A stretch of DNA of 12,628 bases from Anaerolineaceae bacterium (GCA_003532515.1 DOEX01000221.1:1-12628), one strand, 5' to 3'. Shown: positions 1-7,001, counted from the stretch's first letter. Program-made: numbers and translations. Notes: generated by a model from the sequence alone, not told the origin.

Positions 1-1
1 A

Positions 2-1165
2 GAACTCAAGAGTGATGTCGATCGTCTCACCAAGCAAGCCTATCAGTTGGCAGGGGAGGAATTCAACCTCAACTCCACCCAACAACTTTCGGACGTGCTC
101 TTCCAGAAACTTGCCCTGGAACCACCCGACCGGTCCAAGAAGACCAGCAGTGGTAAGTATTCCACCTCTGCCGATGTACTTGAATCGATGCGCGGAATGC
201 ACCCGCTGGTCGACACTATCCTTGAATACCGCGAGCTCTCCAAACTTCAATCCACCTATGTGGAAGCCTTACCAACCCAGGTGAACCCAAAAACCGGCCG
301 CGTACACACCACCTTCAACCAGACCGGCACAGTTACCGGCAGGATTGCCTCGCAAAACCCGAATTTGCAGAACATCCCCATCCGGACTGAATTGGGCCGC
401 AGGGTTCGCCAGGGTTTCATAGCCGCACCGGGGCACAAACTGCTTGCTGTTGATTACTCCCAAATTGAACTGCGTATCGTCGCGCATATGGCGCATGATG
501 AAGCCATGATGAAGGCTTTCCATGAAGCCGAGGACATTCACGCTGCCACCGCAGCTACCATTGAAGACGTACCCCTGAGCGCAGTTACCAAGCAGCAGCG
601 CCGACATGCCAAAGCGATCAATTTTGGTCTGATCTACGGTATGAGCCCCTTCGGTCTCACCCGCACCACCGATCTGACCCTGGCTGAGGCTGAAAACTTC
701 GTCAAAGAGTATTTCAAGGAGTTTCCGGGTGTTAAAAAGTGGCTCGATAACACCCGTCTGGAAGCCAGCCGCCAGGGTTACGTGGAGACCTTGCTCGGAA
801 GACGGCGCTACTTCCCTGCCCTTGCAGCCGGCACCAATTACACCATCCGCCAACGGGAAGAACGCGAAGCCATCAACGCTCCTGTCCAGGGCACCGCCGC
901 CGATATCATCAAGCTGGCGATGATCCGCCTGCCAGAAGCCCTGAAAAAAGCCGGCTTGAAAACCCGCATGATCTTGCAAGTACACGACGAGTTGATCTTC
1001 GAAGTGCCTGAGGATGAACTGGATAAAGCCACAAAGGTGGTAAAAGAGGTGATGGAAGGCGCGCTGGAACTTTCAGTTCCCTTGGTCACCGAAGCCCGTA
1101 TTGGCGATAACTGGGGCGAGCTGACCGTAGTCGATCCTGACTTGCCAGTAATGCTGGAAGAATAG
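2..1165 (+). CDS. polA: DNA polymerase I, C-terminal polymerase domain (5' end outside window)
   Basis: Family A DNA polymerase, acting in Okazaki fragment processing and repair synthesis. The reading frame is open from base 2 with no start, so this is the last 387 residues of a protein that is usually about 900 aa; the 5'-nuclease and any 3'-exonuclease domain lie outside the window. Visible motifs: the TGRIAS...NLQNIPIR region; motif A DYSQIELR at 452-475 with its catalytic Asp; motif B (O helix) RRHAKAINFGLIYG around 599-640; and motif C QVHDEL at 977-994 with the second catalytic Asp. The Tyr of the YG pair in motif B is the bacterial form. The internal Met at 47 is not the start, because the upstream codons (ELKSDVDRLTKQAYQLAGEE) read as normal PolA sequence. 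Transcription converges on dnaA. No key residue is missing in the visible part. Confidence 0.97.
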   Translation, partial: ELKSDVDRLTKQAYQLAGEEFNLNSTQQLSDVLFQKLALEPPDRSKKTSSGKYSTSADVLESMRGMHPLVDTILEYRELSKLQSTYVEALPTQVNPKTGRVHTTFNQTGTVTGRIASQNPNLQNIPIRTELGRRVRQGFIAAPGHKLLAVDYSQIELRIVAHMAHDEAMMKAFHEAEDIHAATAATIEDVPLSAVTKQQRRHAKAINFGLIYGMSPFGLTRTTDLTLAEAENFVKEYFKEFPGVKKWLDNTRLEASRQGYVETLLGRRRYFPALAAGTNYTIRQREEREAINAPVQGTAADIIKLAMIRLPEALKKAGLKTRMILQVHDELIFEVPEDELDKATKVVKEVMEGALELSVPLVTEARIGDNWGELTVVDPDLPVMLEE

Positions 1166-1189
1166 TCCTTCATCCAAGCTAATAACTCT

Positions 1190-1375
1190 CGTACGGCTGG
1201 GTCTCAATTGCCCTGTAAGGGTGGCTCCAGCCGCTACTTATACTGATCGACATTCGGCGGAGGGAGATGAACCCCCTCCGTACGGGAGGGGTTTACTCCT
1301 CCCGCTACTCTTAATCGCTATAACGAAACGGATGGAGCGAGCCCCATCCGTACGATAGAGGATCACTCATCTCGT
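1190..1375. repeat. Cluster of related hairpin-forming repeats between polA and dnaA
   Basis: The 244-bp gap between convergent polA and dnaA holds no gene but several inverted repeats. Perfect stems: CGGCTGG 1194-1200 with CCAGCCG 1227-1233; CGGAGGG 1258-1264 with CCCTCCG 1274-1280; CGGGAGG 1283-1289 with CCTCCCG 1298-1304; ACGGATGG 1328-1335 with CCATCCGT 1344-1351. A weaker stem is ACGA 1352-1355 with TCGT 1372-1375. The units share the core CGTACG, and two end in CCGCTACT. Stems differ between units yet stay paired. They may terminate both convergent transcripts, but there is no clear U-run, so a dispersed repeat family is equally possible. Confidence 0.7.
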
Positions 1376-1409
1376 TCCAATTGATCGTGATTTTCCAGAA
1401 AATTAGAAA

Positions 1410-2756
1410 CTAAACGCTGACAGACTGGCTTTGCAGTTTTCCCCGGAGCTGCATGATTTGTTTGCGTGTGCGGTCATCGGTCTCGACCAACTCAGAGATC
1501 TTATCGCAGGCGTACATAACGGTAGTATGGTCGCGTCCGCCCAATTCTTCCCCAATCCTGGGTAACGAAAGGTCCCCCAAATCGCGCATCAAATACATCG
1601 CAACTTGTCTCGGAAAAGCGACGTCCCTCGCCCGGCTGCGACCGGTCAGGTTGCTCAGGCTGATGCCAAAGAATTCAGAAACAACTTCGAGCACAGTTTT
1701 GGGTGTGATGCTGCTGGGCTGAGGTAGAAAATCTGCCAGGGCGCGGTCACATAAGCTCAACGACAGTGTCTGCCCGCTCAATTGCGAGAAAGCCAACACC
1801 CGGTTCCAGGCACCTTCCAGTTCGCGTACATTGGTCTGGATAAGCTTTGCAATACGTTCAATCACCTCTTCGGGCACACGTCCGTCCACCTTTTCAGCTT
1901 TGCAGTGCAAAATTGCCAGGCGGGTTTCATAGTCCGGTGCTTGCATATCCACTGTCAGACCCCACTCAAAGCGCGAGCGCAAGCGTTCTTCCAGCGTGCT
2001 CATGGCTTTTGGCGAACGGTCGGAGGTCATCACGATTTGCTTATCCTGCCCATAGAGAGCGTTGAAGGTGTGGAAGAATTCTTCCTGGGTGGAGTCCTTG
2101 CCGGCAATGAATTGAATATCGTCAATCAGAAGCACATCCACCTGGCGGTATTTCTCACGGAAGGCAGTGGTGGTTTTGGTGCGGATAGCGTGCACCAGGT
2201 CGTTTGTGAATTCCTCTGAAGAGACATACAGAACCTGTTTGCCCTGCGACAGGACGGCGTTGCCGATGGCGTGCAACATGTGGGTTTTTCCCAGTCCGAC
2301 ACCGCTGTAAATGAAGAGAGGATTGTATGCCCGGGCAGGGTTTTCGGCAACTGCCTGGCAGGCAGCATGGGCGAGTCGATTGGCAGAACCAACCACAAAA
2401 TTATCGAAACGATAACGTGGATTGAGCTGTGTATCGTAAGTGTCTTTCACTATGGGAGCAGGTCTTGGGATCGAAACAGTTTCTTCTTCCAGATCAACCT
2501 GTGGGGCAGCCCAAACCTTGAATTCCACGTTCACCTGGCGAGCCATCATACCCGAAAGTTTGTTGACCACGGTGCTCTTCAAGCGGCTGTCCAGCCAGTC
2601 ACAGGCATAGGCGTTACCGGCACCCAGTGCAAAGGTTCCCGAAGCGTCTTCAAATGAAATCAGCTGTGTGTTCTTTACCCAGGTATCAAAAGAAGCTTTG
2701 CTAAGCTCCATTTGTAATTGTCCGATTGTTGCCTGCCATGCTTGTTGAGCATTCAT
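1410..2756 (-). CDS. dnaA: Chromosomal replication initiator protein DnaA
   Basis: AAA+ ATPase that binds oriC and opens the duplex to load the replicative helicase. It is 448 aa from the chosen start, a normal family length. Domain I is residues 1-80 (AWQATIGQLQ...FDTWVKNTQ is typical), followed by a short linker to about 110. The AAA+ domain has Walker A GVGLGKTH (152-159), Walker B LLIDDIQF (209-216), and sensor regions around TSDRSPK and RELEGAWNRV. The C-terminal DNA-binding domain carries the DnaA signature GGRDHTTVMYACDKI (406-420). An upstream in-frame ATG at 2837 would add 27 basic residues unlike DnaA. The ATG at 2756 is chosen because AGGAGAG lies 5 nt before it and MNAQQAWQ matches normal DnaA N-termini. 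It is convergent with polA. The region upstream of dnaA is a common oriC position. Confidence 0.97.
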   Translation of the reverse strand: MNAQQAWQATIGQLQMELSKASFDTWVKNTQLISFEDASGTFALGAGNAYACDWLDSRLKSTVVNKLSGMMARQVNVEFKVWAAPQVDLEEETVSIPRPAPIVKDTYDTQLNPRYRFDNFVVGSANRLAHAACQAVAENPARAYNPLFIYSGVGLGKTHMLHAIGNAVLSQGKQVLYVSSEEFTNDLVHAIRTKTTTAFREKYRQVDVLLIDDIQFIAGKDSTQEEFFHTFNALYGQDKQIVMTSDRSPKAMSTLEERLRSRFEWGLTVDMQAPDYETRLAILHCKAEKVDGRVPEEVIERIAKLIQTNVRELEGAWNRVLAFSQLSGQTLSLSLCDRALADFLPQPSSITPKTVLEVVSEFFGISLSNLTGRSRARDVAFPRQVAMYLMRDLGDLSLPRIGEELGGRDHTTVMYACDKISELVETDDRTRKQIMQLRGKLQSQSVSV

Positions 2757-2761
2757 GCGGT

Positions 2762-2768
2762 CTCTCCT
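2762..2768 (-). promoter_or_regulatory. Ribosome binding site of dnaA
   Basis: AGGAGAG on the minus strand, 5 nt before the ATG at 2756. It decides the dnaA start in favour of 2756 over the in-frame upstream ATG at 2837. Confidence 0.75.
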
Positions 2769-3030
2769 AAACCTTTGTGATGTCAATGCTTTACCGACGG
2801 TTAATAAACGTGATCGGTTAGGATATAAACGATTCACTCAACAACCCCAAAATTGTTTTCAGTAAGTGAATACACAAATTCTAACACCTGAAAGCCGGCT
2901 TTTCTTGCTGCATCTCTTAAAATGTTACGAATTTTTAAGATTGTCTTGTTGTCGGACACATCATTAACATTCAGTCAATTCATCAAATAATTCCATTTGT
3001 CAACACAACCCTAATTAGCCGGATTGTAAT

Positions 3031-3055
3031 GGGGTTAACACCCCTATATATAGGG
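3031..3055. repeat. Two adjacent palindromes upstream of dnaA
   Basis: GGGGT (3031-3035) and ACCCC (3040-3044) form a stem over a TAAC loop. Overlapping it is the perfect 14-bp palindrome CCCTATATATAGGG (3042-3055). The two share the C-run at 3042-3044, so only one can extrude at a time. There is no U-run after them, so a terminator is unlikely. A protein-binding site or origin-related structure is possible but unproven. Confidence 0.55.
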
Positions 3056-3201
3056 CAAGTTCTTAATTTAGATCATATTTTCCAATAATTAGGGGTAAGA
3101 AAAACGTCAAAATTCCCAGTCAATTCTTAAAGAAAATCGGATAGTCTTGCAAGTATTGGCATTTACTTTTTATTGAAGTAAAGACTACGCGCTGAAACGA
3201 T

Positions 3202-4512
3202 TTATTCTTCAATCATCATCTTTGCAGCCCGTCGCCCGATCTCAACTGCAAAATTTGTACCTCTGTCCCATGGATAAACCTGGCTCATACTGGCAAACCA
3301 CAAACCCTCAATCGGTGTCTTAATGGCTGGGATATTTTTGCTGTGATTCACCAATGGGATCGGTTGGGCGTAGCCTGTCTTGCTGACCCAGACCTTCTTC
3401 ACCCAATCTTGACTGAACTCAGGGTTGATCTTTTTCAGGTGGGGGAGGAACTCTGCCAACAATTCGTCATCCGATTTGTTAAAATTGGGATGGTCCTTTT
3501 CGAGGTAATCGCCTATATAAATAATGTGGTCGCCCCCAAAATATTCCGGTTTAAGGAAGTTGGTGTGCTCAACCAGCGACAGGAATGGATAGCCTGCCTG
3601 TTTGGGGATGTTATACCAATAGTAGCCCTCCGGTGAGAGCGGATGTTTTAATGACAATGTCATTACGACCGCGCCCATGTGATTCAATTTAAGCAGTTCA
3701 CCCAGGTAATCTGAGGGGAGTTCCGGAGCAAGTTTTGCCATCAAACCCGGCGAAAGTGTCACCAAAACCTGGTCAAATTGTTCAGCTTCCCCCTCGCCCA
3801 CCTGCAGGTCTACTCTGCCATTCTCATTCTTGCTGATTCTCTTGACTGGTTGGGAATAGCGGATGCTCACACCGTTTTCTACTATTTGGTGGGCAAACTT
3901 GTCTGCAAAGCGCTGAAAGCCGCCCTTGAACGTTCCCAGGCGGGTGGTGCGCACGTGCAGGCGCGCCCACATCCAGGCCATGTTGACCTTATCTGACCAA
4001 TTTTCGCCAAATTTACCATCGAGCATGGGTTTCCACATACTCTCAAACACTTTGTTTCCGGCAAATTTACGCATCCAGGTATCTGTGGTCACTTTTTCGA
4101 GCGGTTTCCAATTCTTGGTAAAGCGTAAGTAAAGACCCACAAGCCCAAAACGGACTTTATTGATTCCCCAACCCAGCCCAGGATACATGATTGCGGCAGG
4201 AATGGAATCAAAGGGAAAAAACTTGCCTTTATGGTACATAACGCTGATCGGTTTGGGGAACATGACCTCGTCAGACCAACCCAACTCCTCGATCAAGCCT
4301 AACAAGTGTGAGTCACTTTGAAACCAATGGTGATAAAAACGCTCGACCGACCAATCCCATTCAGGTTCTTTGAAACCAGAAGCTAAACCACCAGGTACAT
4401 CGCTAGACTCAAAAATAGTGACATCATGCCCTGCTTTTCTTAAATCCAATGCTGCGCTCAACCCAGCAAACCCAGCACCGATCACGGCAATTTTTCGTTT
4501 GTTCTCTGTCAT
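3202..4512 (-). CDS. FAD-dependent oxidoreductase, amine oxidase / protoporphyrinogen oxidase-like fold
   Basis: 436-aa flavoprotein of the broad NAD(P)/FAD-dependent amine-oxidase-like superfamily. The N-terminal Rossmann motif GAGFAGLSAALDLRKAGHDV starts at residue 12 and ends in the ribose-binding acidic residue E35. The GG motif PGGLASGF follows near 41-48, then ERFYHHWF, typical of this family. The C-terminal FAD motif is GLWFASMSQVYPWDRGTNFAVEIG near 408-430. No signal peptide or membrane span is seen, so it is probably cytoplasmic or membrane-peripheral. The substrate cannot be read from sequence; relatives include protoporphyrinogen oxidases, carotenoid/squalene-type desaturases and UDP-galactopyranose mutase-like proteins. 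It starts 24 bp after the flippase-like gene, with GAGGA a few bases before the ATG, so the two are probably one operon. That context suggests a lipid or polyprenyl-glycan substrate (inference). Confidence 0.85.
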   Translation of the reverse strand: MTENKRKIAVIGAGFAGLSAALDLRKAGHDVTIFESSDVPGGLASGFKEPEWDWSVERFYHHWFQSDSHLLGLIEELGWSDEVMFPKPISVMYHKGKFFPFDSIPAAIMYPGLGWGINKVRFGLVGLYLRFTKNWKPLEKVTTDTWMRKFAGNKVFESMWKPMLDGKFGENWSDKVNMAWMWARLHVRTTRLGTFKGGFQRFADKFAHQIVENGVSIRYSQPVKRISKNENGRVDLQVGEGEAEQFDQVLVTLSPGLMAKLAPELPSDYLGELLKLNHMGAVVMTLSLKHPLSPEGYYWYNIPKQAGYPFLSLVEHTNFLKPEYFGGDHIIYIGDYLEKDHPNFNKSDDELLAEFLPHLKKINPEFSQDWVKKVWVSKTGYAQPIPLVNHSKNIPAIKTPIEGLWFASMSQVYPWDRGTNFAVEIGRRAAKMMIEE

Positions 4513-4536
4513 CTCATCCTCGTTTCCTCGCCCTGA

Positions 4537-5571
4537 TCAATGGTTGGTGTCTTCGTCTTTGTATACTTCCTGGATGCTTTGCAAATCCGTCGAGAGACCA
4601 AAACCTTCTTTTACAAAGAAGAATGCCCCTACCAAAGTGACAGGGAGCCACAAAGCAACCCGCAAAAGCAGGGCAAAGCTGAGCGCGTTTTCCGGGCTAA
4701 CACCAAAGAGTTCCATCATGGACTTCGTCGCCGCGTCGAAAGTTCCCAAGCCGCCCGGAGCAGCTGGAACCAGCAGTACCAGGTTGACGATACCAACCAC
4801 CATCAAGAGACTCTGGAAGGTAAGCTGGAGCCCCATCGCCCTCATCACACCCCAATAGAGTCCTGTCTCAATCACCCAGATCAACACCGACTGGAACATC
4901 ACTAACAGCGATTGTAGTGGCGAGCGCAATACGCGCAAACCGACTGTGAATTTTTCGATAATGCCGCCAAATGGTTCGCGAAGTTTTGTTGGGATAAGGT
5001 GGTTGATCACCCAATTGGTGAAACCGGCCATTTTTTCCGGGAGTAATACCATGCCGATAAAAACCAGCAAAATCAATCCAAAAATCAGTCCAACCCAAAA
5101 AGCGCTCTTCTCAATAATGCCAACCCACTGGCTGTTGGGTGCAAAGTTGGTCAGCTGACCAAGGTTGAGCAGAACCAATGCCAGGATAGCGATCCCATCA
5201 AAGAGGTGCTCGACAATGATGGTCGCCAGGGAAGCTGAGATGGGAACATCTTCTTTCTTTCGTAGCAGGACTGTGCGCAAAAGGTCGCCGGCACGAGCTG
5301 GGTAAATATTATTCGCCATATAACCAGCCGAAAGGATCGGGAAAAGCTTGACTAATGAAACGGATTTCATCGGCAGAAGCAAGATCTTCCAACGCCAGGT
5401 TCGGACAAAAAGTGTAATAAAGTAAGCAACGATCCCCAACGCGACGTATGCAAGATTTGCTGTTTTGAGCTGTTCCCAGACCAGGGCGAAATCAACTTTT
5501 CGGAAAGCTAACCATAAAAAAATGGCACTTATGATAAGTCCCAACCAGACATGCCATCGTTTGATCTTCAT
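4537..5571 (-). CDS. Flippase-like integral membrane protein, LPG_synthase_TM (UPF0104/AglD2-like) family
   Basis: 344-aa polytopic membrane protein with about eight hydrophobic segments, beginning with WLGLIISAIFLWLAF near residues 9-23. The family hallmark is NNIYPARAGDLLRTVLLRKK around 87-106, followed by VEHLFDG (the ER/HxFD-type motif), both typical of the lysylphosphatidylglycerol synthase transmembrane family. There is no C-terminal aminoacyl-transfer domain, so it is not MprF. Family members are thought to move or modify lipid-linked glycans, but the function of this clade is not established. The short positive N-terminus (MKIKRWH) favours the chosen ATG. It lies 56 bp after the DUF951 gene and 24 bp before the oxidoreductase gene, all on the same strand. 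Confidence 0.88.
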   Translation of the reverse strand: MKIKRWHVWLGLIISAIFLWLAFRKVDFALVWEQLKTANLAYVALGIVAYFITLFVRTWRWKILLLPMKSVSLVKLFPILSAGYMANNIYPARAGDLLRTVLLRKKEDVPISASLATIIVEHLFDGIAILALVLLNLGQLTNFAPNSQWVGIIEKSAFWVGLIFGLILLVFIGMVLLPEKMAGFTNWVINHLIPTKLREPFGGIIEKFTVGLRVLRSPLQSLLVMFQSVLIWVIETGLYWGVMRAMGLQLTFQSLLMVVGIVNLVLLVPAAPGGLGTFDAATKSMMELFGVSPENALSFALLLRVALWLPVTLVGAFFFVKEGFGLSTDLQSIQEVYKDEDTNH

Positions 5572-5578
5572 GTCCTCG

Positions 5579-5584
5579 ATTGTA
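5579..5584 (-). promoter_or_regulatory. -10-like TACAAT close to the flippase-like gene start
   Basis: TACAAT on the minus strand ends 7 nt before the ATG at 5571. If used, the transcript would begin at or next to the start codon, giving a leaderless mRNA. A GAGG also lies just 3 nt before the ATG, too close for a good Shine-Dalgarno site. No good -35 was found. The gene may alternatively be read only from the DUF951 promoter. Confidence 0.35.
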
Positions 5585-5627
5585 CCTTAATTGTGGGGGT
5601 TATCTTCTCGTTTGTATTCTTGCCAAT

Positions 5628-5843
5628 CTATTGACCGGATTTGTCGTCCTCAATGGCATCTTTCGGGAAATGCTCTTTCATCCTGCGCTGGAGGTCCCGG
5701 CGGGAGAGGAAAACCTTGTGTCCGCAAGTCAGGCAAACCAATCCAATATCCGCACCAAGCCGCACCACTTCCCAGTCATATCCCCCGCAGGGATGGGCTT
5801 TGCGCAGCCTGACTTTATCGCCAACCTGAACCTCTGTAAGCAT
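5628..5843 (-). CDS. DUF951 family protein, small Cys-containing
   Basis: 71-aa protein recognisable as DUF951: an N-terminal VGDKVRLRKAHPCGGYDW block, then EVVRLGADIGLVCLTCGHKV, which matches the family pattern of a PCG motif followed by a CxxC-GH motif. Cys19, Cys37 and Cys40, plus nearby His, could form a small zinc site (inference). The biochemical function of DUF951 is unknown to me. The frame stays open upstream to 6014 but that part runs antisense to the protease gene. Start 5843 is chosen because the DUF951 homology begins there and a TATAAT ends only 6 nt before the ATG, with no Shine-Dalgarno site, which suggests leaderless expression. The tail after residue 57 (HFPKDAIEDDKSGQ) is charged and not conserved. 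It is first gene of the minus-strand cluster with the flippase and oxidoreductase genes. Confidence 0.85.
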   Translation of the reverse strand: MLTEVQVGDKVRLRKAHPCGGYDWEVVRLGADIGLVCLTCGHKVFLSRRDLQRRMKEHFPKDAIEDDKSGQ

Positions 5844-5849
5844 ACGCGC

Positions 5850-5873
5850 ATTATAACATCGCCATGTTATAAT
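5850..5873. promoter_or_regulatory. Mirror-image divergent promoter: inverted repeat with an extended -10 on each strand
   Basis: A perfect 10-bp inverted repeat: ATTATAACAT (5850-5859) and ATGTTATAAT (5864-5873), separated by CGCC. Read 5'->3' on either strand, the distal arm gives TGTTATAAT, a consensus extended -10 (TGnTATAAT). The plus copy has TATAAT at 5868-5873, pointing to the M50 protease gene. The minus copy is at 5855-5850, pointing to DUF951 with its ATG 6 nt on. GCGC lies outside each arm (5846-5849 and 5876-5879). Neither side has a good -35, fitting extended -10 promoters. The same symmetric sequence could also bind a dimeric regulator. Confidence 0.75.
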
Positions 5874-5915
5874 TTGCGCCTGAATGCGGTCCTTATGCCG
5901 CACCATGGACAACTG

Positions 5916-6560
5916 ATGACGAATTTGAACCCAGCCACTCTGATAGCCCGTGTGATCACCCTGATCATCGCGCTGACCGTACACGAATTTTCGCACGCCT
6001 TCGCCGCCACACACTTCGGCGATGACACACCCGAACGCGCCGGTCGCCTGACGCTCAACCCCTTACGACACCTTGATCCAATGGGGTCACTTATGCTCGT
6101 GTTGGTCGGTTTTGGTTGGGCAAAACCGGTTCCCATCAACCCCTATGTCATCCGCCAGAACAATAAAGCCGGCGTCGCGCTGGTTTCGCTTGCCGGACCC
6201 TTTTCCAACCTGCTTATGGCAGTCCTGGCATCCATTCCTTTAAGATTGGGTTTGTTTGCGGCTTCCTATCAACTCAATAGCATTCTACCGACACCGGGAT
6301 ACTTTTTATTGGAGTTTATTTACACTAACGTTGCCCTCTTCCTGTTCAATATGCTGCCTCTGGCACCACTGGACGGCGAAAAGGTACTCGAATTTCTCCT
6401 GCCCAAAAACTGGCAAGGCGCTCTTCAAGCTTTCCGGCAGTACGGTCCTTTTTTGCTGCTGGCGTTAGTTTTCCTTGGACCGCGCTTTGGGTTTGACCTC
6501 TTCGGCGTCATCATCCGCCGTCCGCTGATGGCAATTGTTAATTTCCTGATCGGCGGCTAA
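5916..6560 (+). CDS. Site-2 protease family (M50) membrane metalloprotease
   Basis: 214-aa integral membrane zinc protease of the short S2P-like M50 clade found in many bacteria; it would cut substrates within or near the membrane, substrate unknown. The first hydrophobic segment contains the zinc-binding HEFSH (residues 23-27). Other family features are GRLTLNPLRHLDPMGSLML (43-61), SLAGPFSNLLMA (91-102), and MLPLAPLDGEKVL (146-158), whose Asp153 is the expected third zinc ligand. The reading frame opens at 5580, but its first part lies antisense to DUF951 and upstream of the promoter at 5868. ATGs at 5895 and 5916 are both possible. I prefer 5916, since MTNLNPATLIARVITLIIA matches usual family N-termini and GGA lies about 7 nt before it. 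Neither has a strong Shine-Dalgarno site. Confidence 0.88.
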   Translation: MTNLNPATLIARVITLIIALTVHEFSHAFAATHFGDDTPERAGRLTLNPLRHLDPMGSLMLVLVGFGWAKPVPINPYVIRQNNKAGVALVSLAGPFSNLLMAVLASIPLRLGLFAASYQLNSILPTPGYFLLEFIYTNVALFLFNMLPLAPLDGEKVLEFLLPKNWQGALQAFRQYGPFLLLALVFLGPRFGFDLFGVIIRRPLMAIVNFLIGG

Positions 6561-6569
6561 CAGGCTCTC

Positions 6570-6869
6570 GTGACATACTATTGCTACATGCTCCTGTGCG
6601 CCAATGGTGGCTACTACACAGGCTGGACCACTGACCCACTTCGCAGGCTCAAACAACATAATGCAGGGCGTGGCGCACGCTACACGCGCATGAATGCTCC
6701 ATCTGAACTCGTGTATGTTGAAGAAGTCGCTGATCACAGCGCTGCTCTCAAGCGGGAAGCTGAGATCAAGCACCTCAAACATCCCAAAAAGGCTGCCTTG
6801 GTTTCTGACACCAGCCACAATATCCTGCCTTCTCTACAAAGCACGATTGAAGAGGAATCTTCTTCTTAA
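6570..6869 (+). CDS. GIY-YIG domain protein (UPF0213/YhbQ-like)
   Basis: 99-aa single-domain GIY-YIG protein, a normal length for the YhbQ/UPF0213 type. It starts with GTG at 6570, 9 bp after the protease stop, so it is probably translated from the same mRNA. The GIY and YIG positions read YML (6-8) and YTG (16-18). Arg25/Arg26 and His30 follow in DPLRRLKQHNAGRGARYT, and the metal-binding Glu63 sits in ALKREAEIKHL. All expected catalytic positions are present, so it is likely an active nuclease; the substrates of this group are poorly known, with possible roles in DNA repair. The C-terminal tail from about 80 is Ser/Glu rich and not conserved. It differs in sequence from the second GIY-YIG gene at 7107, so the pair is not a recent duplication. 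Confidence 0.88.
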   Translation: MTYYCYMLLCANGGYYTGWTTDPLRRLKQHNAGRGARYTRMNAPSELVYVEEVADHSAALKREAEIKHLKHPKKAALVSDTSHNILPSLQSTIEEESSS

Positions 6870-6923
6870 ATGAAAACGATTTTGCAAGAATGTTTGTATT
6901 AAAACCTATTCTGGATTGTGGTC

Positions 6924-7001
6924 ACTGCGAGACTCTTTGCCATTAAGCCTCAAGGGTACTGATGACCTTCACCTGGCAAAGGGTCGTGGCAGTCTGCCTT
7001 T
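6924..7001 (+). repeat. Left copy of an inverted intergenic repeat flanking the second GIY-YIG gene
   Basis: Two blocks match the right copy (7416-7485) on the opposite strand. The first is ACTGCGAGAC at 6924-6933. The second is a 24-nt block at 6978-7001, beginning AAAGGGTCGTGG and ending CAGTCTGCCTTT. The second block differs from its partner by one G. It has internal symmetry: GGCAG-T-CTGCC at 6988-6998, and AAAGG with CCTTT at its ends. The spacing between blocks differs by several bases between the copies. Confidence 0.75.

Larger units (their letters stand above)
2757..3201. other. AT-rich intergenic region upstream of dnaA; oriC candidate by position only
   Basis: 445 bp without a credible gene, between dnaA and the oxidoreductase gene (both minus strand). 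It is clearly AT-richer than the flanking genes, especially 2920-3000 and 3060-3180. It contains the perfect palindrome AAAGCCGGCTTT (2891-2902), the palindromes at 3031-3055, and an AT-rich inverted repeat, TTTACTT 3162-3168 with AAGTAAA 3176-3182. The nearest DnaA-box-like 9-mers are weak: GAATACACA at 2868-2876 and TTGTCAACA at 2997-3005, against TTATCCACA. The region must carry the dnaA promoter, but no convincing -35/-10 pair was found. Location is the only argument for an origin here. Confidence 0.35.

Noticed and set aside
269..985. Long minus-strand frame of 238 codons inside polA
   Set aside because: Fully antisense to the conserved polymerase domain; its translation resembles no family and reflects the codon pattern of polA.
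1782..2657. Plus-strand frames of 128-145 codons inside dnaA
   Set aside because: Antisense to the AAA+ domain of dnaA, which is conserved throughout; no start signals.
2757..2837. 27-residue N-terminal extension of DnaA
   Set aside because: The strong Shine-Dalgarno site at 2762-2768 and the family N-terminus both support the start at 2756.
2868..3005. DnaA-box-like 9-mers GAATACACA (2868) and TTGTCAACA (2997)
   Set aside because: Two or more mismatches each to TTATCCACA, no regular spacing or clustering; too weak to call an origin.
3162..3182. TTTACTT/AAGTAAA hairpin as terminator of the oxidoreductase gene
   Set aside because: The stem is short and AT-rich, and no U-run follows it on the minus strand.
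5580..5915. N-terminal extension of the M50 protease frame back to 5580
   Set aside because: It runs antisense through DUF951, lies upstream of the likely promoter, and the sequence does not resemble M50 N-termini.
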